Positions 46,801-58,800 of a stretch of 64,000 nucleotides of DNA are shown here, piece after piece. The DNA is taken from NCBI GenBank assembly GCA_036426205.1, contig CM071573.1:43016643-43080642 (forward strand), read 5' to 3'. A program made the position numbers and the translations under genes. Below the pieces are notes generated by a model that was not told where the DNA came from, made no database searches, and worked only from the letters and a program-made list of their open reading frames with translations. The stretch's first letter is position 1; each line of letters begins with the position of its first letter. The stretch is from Ascaphus truei (taxonomy: Eukaryota; Chordata; Amphibia; Anura; Ascaphidae).

Positions 46801-49800
46801 TGAATTTGTTTTTGCCCGGGAGCCCGTGCATGTCTAGTGTCGCCACTGGCACTTATATCCAAAGGAGCAACGGCTCTGTGCTGGAGAAATTGTGAATGTA
46901 GAGGTAAATTGTATCATATTTTCTGGACATGTCCAAAGGCTGGTCCCTTCTGGAAGAAAATTGAGAGATCACCAGGGCACTTGGGGTTGATGTGCCACTA
47001 GACCCTGGGGTAATGATTTGGGGGGGAAACCGGTACCAAATGTATCATATGCCACGAACAAATTAATTGCACATCTTCTAAATGCAGCAAGGTGCACAAT
47101 AGCACTTCAATGGAAACAGATATATGTACCGTCCTATCAGATCTTCCAGGAAAAAGTTAGACATGTTCTAGAAATGGGAAAAACTCACAGCCTTTCTGAA
47201 CAACTTTACAGAGAGATTTGAAACAGTCTGGAGTCCCTGGATAAGGGTCTTTCCAGAGGACATTGCAGAAATACAAGATTGACAAATTTAAACAAATTCA
47301 GGAAGAAAAATTGTCAAGATTAGCGATACTATTGTTTCTTGCCATCTCCCCTCCCCCATATTTTGTTTTTACTACTGTTAAATATTATTTTATTAATGTG
47401 ATTATTTTTGTATTATTGTTGTTTTAATAATGTCGGTTTTATTGTTCCGCTCCCGCCTTTTCCCTTTTTTTTTGTTCTGTAACCCCCTGATTTTGACTGA
47501 AAAACAAATAAAAAATGTTTTAAACAAACAAAAAAAAATCACAGTAGCTTCGCAAGAAATAGCAGGTAATACTTTTTCCTGACATTTTTTAGTTATTGTT
47601 ATTTTCAAGTTATTTTATTAGATTTTTACTTCTCTATAAAGCTGCAGAAATCCCTGCATTTTTTTAAAATTGATTTATAAATATTCCTTCGCAGTACTAT
47701 ACAGGAGGGTGTCTGTATTTTATCTCTAAAATATTAGTCCAAAAGCTTGATTAACATGGCTGCTAAACCTCTCTCACTTCGTGACATTAAGCGACCTCAA
47801 ATAACCTTATCTGAGAGGATTAAGGTAGGAATTTTTTTCTGGTAGGATTTTTTGTTTGTTCTTGGAAAACAACTCGTGGCTGCCGGGTAGGATCCAGAAA
47901 GTTGGGATTTGCCGTGTGCGCGTGCTCCTGCAGGCTTTGGGTCTTTCAAATGAAAATCAAATGAAAAAACAGCTAGGAAAAAATAAATACAAATAAGGTT
48001 GGTAAACTGCTTTAAGGAGGCATCACATCGAGCTCCCTTTCACAAGAAGTCATATTGGGTGAAACTACTCCTTTAACAGTTGTTGACAGTTTGCTCCTGA
48101 TTCCCAGGGTCAATTTATCTAGTCTTGGTTTATCCTTTTCAGAGCCTAAATCTTCGACATTTTCGGTCAAGTGATTGCGTCAGCAGAGATCACACGACTC
48201 CCCCCCCACCCAGGTTGACAGAAAAAAGTTGAGGGGGTCCACTTCCATTTAGATCAGGCAGGCCACTCCACTGGAGAAGTTGGCCCGATCGTCCCCTAGA
48301 AAACGAGCATTTTTGTCATACCTAGTTAAGCCTCAATAAGGCTTAAAGGCAAGTCCTTCTGAAACAAGTCAATTGTTATTCCTAAAGAAAAAAATTCTCT
48401 GGTTTTAGACAGAATAAAGGCAGCAAAACCCAGCCTAGTGTAAATCGGTGCGTGACAAATGTGGGGAACCTATCAGGCAGGGTATAGGTCAATATACATG
48501 TCAAGTATAAAGCCTTTTATTTTTTTGTACGTGTCCTGAACCTTCAATTATTCCCTTTAATTAGGTCAGAGAACAGGATAAGACAGAATGAAACAGACTG
48601 TCAAGTCACTAAGCCAACACGATTTGGTTCATTTTCTCTGATTGCTAAAACAGAAAAGAGGCGCATGCACAAGAACTCAATTATTTTCCCAGCAGGTGTT
48701 ATTCCATAATTTACTTACTGCAGCAAATTGGTCTTGGGGGTTTTCTAATCCCTCAGTGATTTCAATATTGGACAGTAGGTGTATTGCTTATTAATTAAAG
48801 ACCATGTCAGCTATGGGTTTCATTTTATTACCTTTGTGTGTAATTATTCCCCATCAATGTCACCAGCAGTAGTGCTGTAACGTGTGTGTGTGCGCGCGCA
48901 TGTGTACTCTAGGTAAAAGATTACATTTTCATGACCATCATAATAACCTTTGGTTAATAAAAAAAAAATGAAGATGTAATTTTAAGTAAGCGCGCTAAGT
49001 TTCACTTGCATGGACGGGAGTCTCATTTGGAAGCAGTCTAACTCATTTTTATTATGAGGGGTTTCAAATGCATCAATAAAGTCTCGCTCAGAATTGTTCC
49101 AATAACATGTTGTGTCCAAAACTGCAAATTTCACTCATTTGGGTAATTCAACAAAGACGGATATGAATATAGTGATGAGTATATGGGATGAGCTATAGTA
49201 AACTAACACACACACAGTGGCGTTCTTTTGAACAGAGTTGTTATGTATGCATACACTGCCACATATATATTAACCACATATGTAACATTGTATTAAATGC
49301 CTAAATCCTCAGAACCGGGTAGTGAAACGCACACCATGCAGATAATTCAATAGTAGTAACGGGTGCTACCAGCTGTGGATTTGTCCTCTCCACCACCAGT
49401 AGCACTATAAGAATACTCTCTGTACGTTCTTCCTACCAACCAATTAGATTGTAAGCTCTTCGGAGCAGGGACGCCTTTTCCTAAATGTTACTTTTATGTC
49501 TGAAGCACTTCTCCCCTTTATGTGTTATTTATATTATTTGTTATTTATATGATTGTCATGTGTATTACTGCTGTGAAGCTCTATGTACATTAATGGCGCT
49601 GTATAAATAAAGACATACATAAAATAAGGTACGCTGGGCGACGTGCTTTTTATTGAAAGATTTATTGAAAACAGTTGAACGTTTTCGTGATCTCACAAAG
49701 GTGCGTGAGTGCGGAAATGTTGAACTGTTTTCAACAAATATTTTATTACAAAAGTAGTCGCCCAGCGTACTTTATTCCTTCCAAATATCCTCAGTTCCCA

Positions 49801-52800
49801 GATTAACCCCTGTCTCAAAGGTAACAACTTGAAGTGACTAAGCCTTAACTACCTGTATAAAGGTACTTCCAGGTCAGACTCAAGTTCATCTTATTAACCA
49901 ACATCAACCCTATCCAGGTGGCACTTACTGCCAGCCATTTCCCAATGTCTCCAGTATGAAGCCATCCCTCTGCATCCAGCGCCTCTGCTGTTTTCTCCGG
50001 GTCTTTGAGATATCCAATAAACACGTTAGTGCCTTTAATCCACACCTGAGAACAAGAAGACAAAACCATTGATGCTTACACAGTGATTTGTAAGCTCATT
50101 TGTTATCACTTCAGTTCTATAAGCATATGTGACATTGAAAAGCAATGTATCTACCCTGGCACTGAAGGGGGCACAGTTCTGGTGGTTATATACAGCCACC
50201 TACCTCCCCTTCTCCGTTGGATGAAAAGTAGTTCATATCTGCGACATCTACAAGCTTCACAATATTGCAGGGGAGCGGGGCCCCAACATGACCTGCACAA
50301 GAAGAAAAGACATGAAAGAAAGAAGGATATAGATTATTTTATTTATTTGGCACTAAGCAATATGCCAAGGAACATCTGTCAGTCTTCTCCTTCCCATCCC
50401 TGCCAACTCCTCTCTGCTCTCTTGGCATACCTCACCCCGACTGCTCTCATTCCCACTAGATGGCTGCACCATGTGGCATTGTCTCTGACAATAACTATAG
50501 TGGTGTAATAATAACCCAGAGTCCCATTCTTGTTAAACATCTCAGTGATTCTCTTGGCCCCCTGTTTGTTATGGTTTTACATTACATATAACAGAAAGCT
50601 ATATATACCTGCTGTCCAGTCGCCAGGCGTGGAAAACGTACAGCCAGCTCCACATTCCGTTTGACCGTATGCTTCAAATATCTGTTGTAGTTAGAATGGG
50701 TTCATTCTTTTTTAGCCAACTGTCCTTGAACATTTTGCCCTATACAGGCATACCCCGCATTAACGTACACAATGGGTCCAGAGCATGTATGTAAAGCGAA
50801 CATGTACAGACGCAGCCACCAGTATTACAACACTTACCTGGGAAATTCTGGGAGATTCTTGGACAGTCTCACAGTAAATGCCTCAACTTTGCCTCAACAT
50901 TTTTGTGAGATTCTTAATAGCCCATCGGATTAACACAGCGGGGGGTCCCTGCAGTCCCATTCAATCTGAATGGGAGTGCAGGGACCCTGCTGTGTTAATC
51001 CGATGGGCCATTAACAATCTCACAGAAATGTTGAGGAAATATTGCAGCATTTACTGTGAGACTGCCCCAGAATTTCCCAGGCAAGAGTTCTAATACTGGT
51101 GGCTGCATCTGTACTTAAAGTGAAGCACTACCTATTTTCCACTTATCGATGCTTGTACTGTACTGCAATAGTCTTATACGTGCATAACTGATGTAAATAA
51201 CACATTTGTAACAGGCTCTATAGTCTCCCCACTTGCGCACAGCTTCGGTACAGGTAGGGAGCCGGTATTGCTGTTCAGGACGTGCTGATGCACATTCAGA
51301 ACGAGGTGCCGTTTGCCTATTGGGCGATATGTCCTTACTCGCGAGTGTGCTTAAAGTGAGTGTCCTTAAAGCTGGGTATCCCTGTACTTCTGTATACAAT
51401 TTCTATGTGTTTCTGACTCAAAATGCTGGCATGCTAATGTTTGGTGCTTCACTTTCACAAGGGCTACAGTAAATGTCGAGTGCTTTATTTACGGAGACAA
51501 ATAATTTAATATTCTAAAGTAATAGAATATTGAGGTTGATCCAGGTCACACTTACCTGACATCCTAATGCTGCCCTAAGGAAGGACAGTACATTTGGTGA
51601 AATGGGTGCAGCAGCAGTCACCATAACACGTATGCGTCCCCCCATTGTATCCTAGAAGCAGAGTTTAAGCGTGTAAGTAATGTGCATACACTGTATAAAG
51701 TATTGGTCATCAGCTATAGGACTCTGATCTGTTATCAAAATCATAAATACTCCCAAGGCAACTTTAACCAATAGGTTTAGTGAGGGAAATTCATTCATCA
51801 ATGACTAATCTTATTTTGTCATTCTTTAACGCAACGTTTTTGAAATATTTCCATCATATGTCGCTTCATCAAGTTTCCTAGACATTGCATTCATCTATTT
51901 AGATGTGAGTGACCTATGATGTTGGTGATGGATGTAGAATATTAGGCATGTTGTAATATATTAACATATATTACCTTGACATAGCAAAGGTTGCTTATGC
52001 CCTTTACTGGATAGTATTTACTTTTAGAAAGCAACAAATCAATGGTATGTTGCTACATCATCAATCAATCTTTCACTGGCTGAACTGCCTGCAGCAAATA
52101 TTGCCTGAATCTAAATTAACCAACCACATGAAATATAGACATAACTAGCTGTAACATACGCCGATCTAGCGATCCTAAAGGTTATTAATTAAACATTACT
52201 CTTTGTTCTTGCTCCTTCCTGTAATGCCTTGCTGTCTCTTGTCCCCTCTTCCCCACTTTACTCTCCTCTATCATGCCCTTCTACTCTTTGCACTCTCCCC
52301 CACACTCTTTGTACTGCCTGAATTACTGTCTGCTCCTCTCTGCACACTACACTCCCTCCTCTCCTTCTCATCTCTCTGTCTCCTCCCCTCCTTGCACTCT
52401 CTCTCTATATGTCTCCTCCCCTCTTTTCTCCTCTCCTAGAGGAGGCATTTCAGTTGTTGCAGACATCCCTAGCCTTTTATATATTCTACTATATATTTTA
52501 GAGTGAATGAGTACTTCAGTATTAGGTGATACCTTTTTTATTTGGACTAAATTGATATTCTAAGATGAGCTTTCCTCATGTCAGCAATACTGATTTACAG
52601 AGATGCCATGAGCTTCACACAGATGTAACAAAAGAAAAACAAGATAGCCACCTAAGGCAGATGATGCAGAGAGGGAATAAACAGACCGGGCAATAAATGG
52701 ATGAAAGGGACAGTGAGACGCAGGACCATATTTCAGACATATTTCATAATGTTTGTCTGTGTGGTAAGTCAGCCACTGGGTGTTGTACCTGGTAGGCTAT

Positions 52801-55800
52801 ATATCTGACATGTGACCTCATACTGGTGATATCATAATGAATTGTAGACTTATGGAAACATACCTAAGCTATATATATATATATACATGGCTCAACAAAT
52901 GCACTCGCCCGCATGCCAGGGGCGAGTGCATTTTACCCGCTTGGGAGGAGTTTCTGCGGGGTGCTGCATCGGGGTGCTGCGGTAGCGTGGTTTTGCATCT
53001 ATCAGCATTTTCCTCTTTTAATGCATTCTCCTCTGCATTGAAAATGACCGCGCAGCATCAAATAACGTTGCATTGCCATGCCAACGGCACGCTACGTGAC
53101 GTTATGACATCACAGAGATGAGGAAACATCCTCGGAGCAGACGTGGCACTGCAGCTGCGGGTGAGTGGGCAGTCTGGGCACACGAGACGCGTAAAGGTCC
53201 CGTTCCATCAAAGATGGAACCTGACGCGACTGGAGCCAGGCTTGCCTGACACCGCACATGTGCACTGGCCCCCCAGCGATGCGCTGCATGTGCAGGGCCC
53301 CAGAAGTAGGCCGCATCAATGACCAGCCGCCTGGACCACACCAAGCTCTCTGCTGAACAGGTGGGCTCCCTCCCTTCTCAGCAGTCACCCACCCACCCAG
53401 TCAGTCAGTTACCCACCCAGTCAAAGTCACCCAGTCACCCACCCATCCACCCATTGAGTCAGTCGTCACCCCCCCAGTCAGTCAGGCAAGGGAGGGGAAA
53501 TCACACCAGGCACAGCATTGCCCGCAGATCCGCTTCTCACTCTGGATGGAGAGAAATGAGAAGCCGGCAGGAGAAGGGAGGAGCGTGACAGCCAAACCCT
53601 GACAGCTGGATATCTTATTTACTATATATATATATATATCTTAACTGCCCTATACATACACTAAAATAACCGTATACTGCTTTCTTCTAGTTGACTCTAA
53701 AGCTTCACACGGGTGACAGATAGGGAACACCTCACCTCCAACTTATAACATTGCGGGAATGAGGGTACCTGGACATTGAGGGACTGCGGATCAGGTAAGA
53801 TCCCAGGTGGGATTGCTGCTTTAGATATTGTGAAGCGGGGGCATCCAGACACTGGATAAGTGGTTCAGGAAACAAGTCATTCATATCTGGCTTTTTTTTC
53901 TAGATTAGTGAGGTCACCCGACATTTACACACACACATACAGACACAAACACGCACACACACACACACGTAATTGTAGTAAAGTATAAATGTGATACAAT
54001 AAATAAACTTATGTCAAAAACGAATGTTGTTATTAGTTATTAGGAATTTATTCATTTTTTTAAAAAGTGGGGGTTGGGGTTATGGGCGGGGCTAGGTGGC
54101 GTGTAGCTTTTTTTGCTAATTTGTCAATCCCTGTATATATGTATGTGTATATATATTCATGTAGAGGTATCAGTATATATGTATATGTATATATATAGAT
54201 ATATGTTTAAATGTATCATCTTGCATTGCCATATATTGCCATATATTGAGTGGTAAAATCTCACCTGGATTTTCTTAAATATGTACTTGTCCCATATGCT
54301 GTCATTCCGGATAATACCCTGCTTGACTTCAGCAAACTTCCTGGCCACAGCAAATTCCAAGAGGTGTTTGTTGAAAGGTGTCTTTGCACCGCTTTGTATC
54401 TGAGGTTTAGGATTTCCAATGTGTTACTCTCAGCTTTGATCATGCATGCAGTTGTGCTTTTACCCACCCTTCATCCATTTTTGAGTGGCAAGACTTGGAC
54501 CAATGCGTATCAATCTTTTAAAATGTTTGACATGTTACTTATTATCAGATAATCTCCTTATAACTCTTCTAATATATTTGTGATAGTTGTATCCTCCCCC
54601 AAATATACTAGTAAGAATCATATTTCCATTAAAAAGCTGCATGTTTGGGGTCACTCCAGCTATCATCACGGATGCTTAGTGCAATAAGACACAAGTTGCA
54701 TATAACATCAAGTCAGATAATAGTTATGCAATCCCTTAGTACCACCTACCCTGATATCAATACTGTAGTAGCAATGTTAGTTGTGTACGTCATTGAATAC
54801 TACAGTTATGGAAAGACTGTAAGTGAGTACCTTGTCATACATCCTGTTGAGCAGCCTTGGTACAACTGGGAACACTGTTGGTTTCAGGGTTTTCATATCA
54901 TCTGTCAGAATCCGAATGTCTCCCTGGAAGAAGCCCACCTTTGCCCCAGAGCAGTATATCACAGTCTGGGAATAGAAACAACATCAGTGTAACCTCCTTT
55001 ATGTGTTTGTGGTGGAGGTTGCAGGTAGATTTTGGAAGGTGAGATTTAAATGGACTTCCTAGTGGGTTCACATGCACCTTGTGTAACTCAAAAATGCCTT
55101 TCATGCCACACAATGAAATCCTATTTAGGAGCCAGTCCTCCTAATTTGGAAACGTTTACCATACAGGTTCAAGGTCAATTGACGAAGGTCACAGTGTAGA
55201 TGCAAAAGCCAAACCCATCATCATTTATATGATTGATGGAAGGAGTTGTCCTTCTAAATATTTTTAAAAGTGGGAACAAGATGAGGAAATCCGTCACTTT
55301 GCTTAGTGAATTAAACCAGTATAAACACTATATTCACCAGGGATGAACAACAACAAAAAACAGAAATCTACTTAATGGAACATAATAAAACATATATAAG
55401 AATTTATGTGGGAAGAATTTAAAGGGCTGTAAGTTCCTTTTGCTGGCAGAGGAAATTAAACGTTGCAGGCCTCTCTAGCAGCAGCTGGATTCAGAGCTTG
55501 CATGTTTATTTTTACATTGAGTAGGGGGTACTGCTGCTTTGAACTATCTGAGCATTACTCAACACTTATTCCCAACAGACAACAAAGTTCTGTAATTACC
55601 TGAACAACCCTCTCAAACATGTGAGCCATAGGTAGATAAGAAATTGCAATATCAGAGGTCAATGGAGCAAAGGTACTCTAAGGAAAGAGACAAAGGTTTC
55701 CAGTCAAAATACATGGTGCAAAAATATACCGTTAGTAACGCTGCCTTCCATTTCTCTCTCGCGAAACACCTCCGATTGGTGAATACTGTTCCTCTTATAC

Positions 55801-58800
55801 ATCCAAATAATAAAAAGGTTGGGGGGGGGGGGATATTCTTGTCACAGATATGCATACGAAGGTAAGAAAGGCTTAGAAAAAGTAGTTGTGTTGCATGTGA
55901 TATTTAAAAAAAATCTGTATGTATTTGTTAATTCAGGAGAAGATGTCTGGTCCATATTTTAGATTATAGTTGGATTCATATAATATTTTTGCTTATACAG
56001 AAAAAGTGAAAGACCATGTGAGTTTCCAATTCTCTATAGATCAGAACAAAATGTAACTCATCAGTAACCAGGATTTTCATAACGGTAAAGTTTTTCTTGA
56101 AATTCTAGGTTTAAATTGTTATATTTTTGTTCAAAATGCTATTGATATTGTATGACACAACTGGTTCTTTAGGGACATCATTAACATGTCATTTTTACTT
56201 TTATGGTCCAGCTGTTTTATAATTAGCTGAGTAAAAGTTGCACTGTACTTTCGGGAGCTACAGTAGCTGCTCCTTCATTTGCTGAAATAAGTTGTGCATT
56301 AGTAAACTTTTACAAGTTAACAGCTTTCTAATTGGCCAAAGTAAAACTTTACAATTTCCTCTAATGGTAATTTGCCTGGTGTATAAGTATAAGTATAATA
56401 ATTAACATCACACTGAACATACAAATGTCACCGCTAGCCCCTCCACAGATTTAGTATCATTGTTATATATAATTATGTGAACTTGTATGGTAATAAAGAA
56501 TAAACGTTCTTTCTTGCAGCCGCTTTCCAGTTCTTGGATGAGAAATGTTTGGGTGGCGTACTGTACCTCAGTGTTTTTAATAAAGCCTGCAGCGTCTGCA
56601 ACAACATTGGCATGGGTCAGCATGGCCCCTTTCGGATCACCTAGTGGAAACATTAGATGAAGGGATACGAATGAGTACCACAGGCCATTGAAATGCATAG
56701 ATGACTTGTCTTATTCCTTTCACCCTGATTTCCTAGTCCAGACCCGCATTGGGCTCAGACATTGTGTCCTCCGATATGAGCAACATAATGATGACCAGAA
56801 TCCAGCTGCCCCCCAATATTTTTAAATAAGCTATTTGAAGATAACATACCATAAAGACAGCAGTTAAAACCCACTGTGAGGCTCTACAGAATATACAATG
56901 ATGCACATTATCGTGCACATTGAGGCCAATGAAAGTTTCTGTGCGATAGTGCCCCGATTGGCAGTATCACAGTTTAATGAAAACCCTCAAACTCCTTTGC
57001 TGCATTTTATATTAGAACAAAGGGCATCCTAAGCGAGTTCAATTTCATTTACCTCATACTTTATCGTTACTTGTCATACATTCTACCAACCTATGTGTGA
57101 TTTATTTGAAAGGGTAATGTTTGAAAAATGTGTGGAAAATAGCATAGAATTACAGTATCAGCCAATTCACATTGCTGGAGATTATAACAGTGATGTGGAT
57201 ATAAAGATGCTTGCCATGCACAGTGTAATACAAAGCCCTTATTAATGCTGCAAATTAAACTCTACCTGTAGTGCCGCTGGTGAAACACACAACGCTCAGA
57301 TCGTTGGGCTTAGGAGGCTGTTGGAGGAAAGGACAGCGTTTATATGTGCTGACTTCTCTGGGCTCAGCCTTGCAGTTACACATTAGGGAATTTCAAATGT
57401 CTCCAAAATTATGCTAAAGCCCGGAACAATATCCCAGTCCCCCCCATCCTGTAAGTCTTAGGGTTTCAGGAGCTGCCCATTTCTCATTTTCTTACCACAT
57501 CCAACCCATCCGTTTATCTGATCCAGTCAAAGTTCAGTGACACATATGACCTCTGCATTTTCTTACTTGAGACTTGTGAAGTGAGATGTTCACACTTGTC
57601 ACTAATTTCCACAACACTGGGTGATGCCCCAAACTGTTTAAGAAAAATAATATAAAGTATAACAACTTACCACAGGCTTTTTGAAGTTCTCTTTACCCAT
57701 ATACTGTAAGGATTTAAAAGGAATTACAGAAGAAGGTTAGAAAGAGATACAAATATCAATCAGCTTTTTACAGTCAGTTAGGCCAATATAACAATTGTCA
57801 CTGTTATTTATTCTGCTTTTGGTTTTACCAACCTACATAGATCTTCATAAATAAAGTGCAGTGCCACAAAGCAACATTTCTGAATTGTTTAATTAAATTG
57901 ATGCTGTAGTAAGGAAATACATATGTGATCATTCACCATGGAACAAATGCTGCAGGTTCACCAGGAAACATTCCAAGACAGAATTTTTTATTGGTGCTCA
58001 CAGTTGGAAAATGAAAACATTGTTTTAACCCTAGTGAGGCACTGTAAATATATGTTCGTGTTTTATTCTTGCAGAGTGTGCCTGTTATTGCTATATATGA
58101 CATTTTGATGCTTTAAAGTAAAATACCTCAACCTCCTCCAGTGTCAGCACCTCGACTCCACACTTTGCTCCCTTAACCTTTAGCTCATCTTCAAACGGCT
58201 CCATCAAGATGATGGTTTTCAGCACTGGGGTTTGTCCCTTTTCACAGTTATTAAGCATAATAAGAGCCTTGTCTGGTTTATCACAAATTACAAAGGACAA
58301 TTCAGCTGAAAAACAGAATAATAAGTGTTCTTACAATGTCTTGTTAACAAGTTGTTTTTAATGGCCAATGTGACATAATAAAGTCCAAGGATTTCTAAAC
58401 CTGATGCATATTTAAAAGTTTTACCAAAGACAAAAAGGGAGAGTCGTAAAACAAAATCAGATGCCAGGGGCAATAAAAAATGTAAACTTATCAATTTTAT
58501 GGTGTTTATTACAAATATTTAATCGCCCTCAAGAATAAATAAAAGCATATTTGTTATCATTTTTTTTTAAATTACTCTTATCAGATACTTATTATCTTTA
58601 CCCTATATCTGCTTCATAAAAGAGATTACCTTAAAATGATAAAAACACTCCAAAACATTTGGTTACCACAGAAGTATTAAAAGTTTACAAAAAGATGTAA
58701 GGATTCTGTGGAATAAGCTGCTAGCCGCTATGGCAGGGAAATGGGTTACTCTTCATATCTACGTGGGAGCCAAAAAGACAAACATTGAAGGTCACCTCAC

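Larger units (their letters stand above)
42337..47535 (+). mobile_element. Tx1/L1-type LINE, internally deleted, with 13-bp target duplication
   Basis: Bounded by AAATCACAGTAGC at 42324-42336 and 47536-47548, with an A-rich 3' end. ORF1-like coding about 42372-43175 contains a coiled coil and [16 protein letters not shown]. An endonuclease start at 43233 reads [18 protein letters not shown]. After a large deletion, the C-terminal ORF2 part follows ([18 protein letters not shown]; later [20 protein letters not shown]). Split by inserts at 43718-44621 and 45412-46848; without them it is about 2.85 kb. In the 8.1-kb ACSL5 intron, antisense to the gene. Confidence 0.85.

Noticed and set aside
45423..46862. 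Frames rich in Ser/Pro or Cys/Val around 45.4-46.9 kb
   Set aside because: They lie inside the non-autonomous hAT insertion and show no transposase motif.
50083..50508. 141-codon plus-strand frame opposite ACSL5 exon l
   Set aside because: Antisense shadow over a well-supported exon and its intron.
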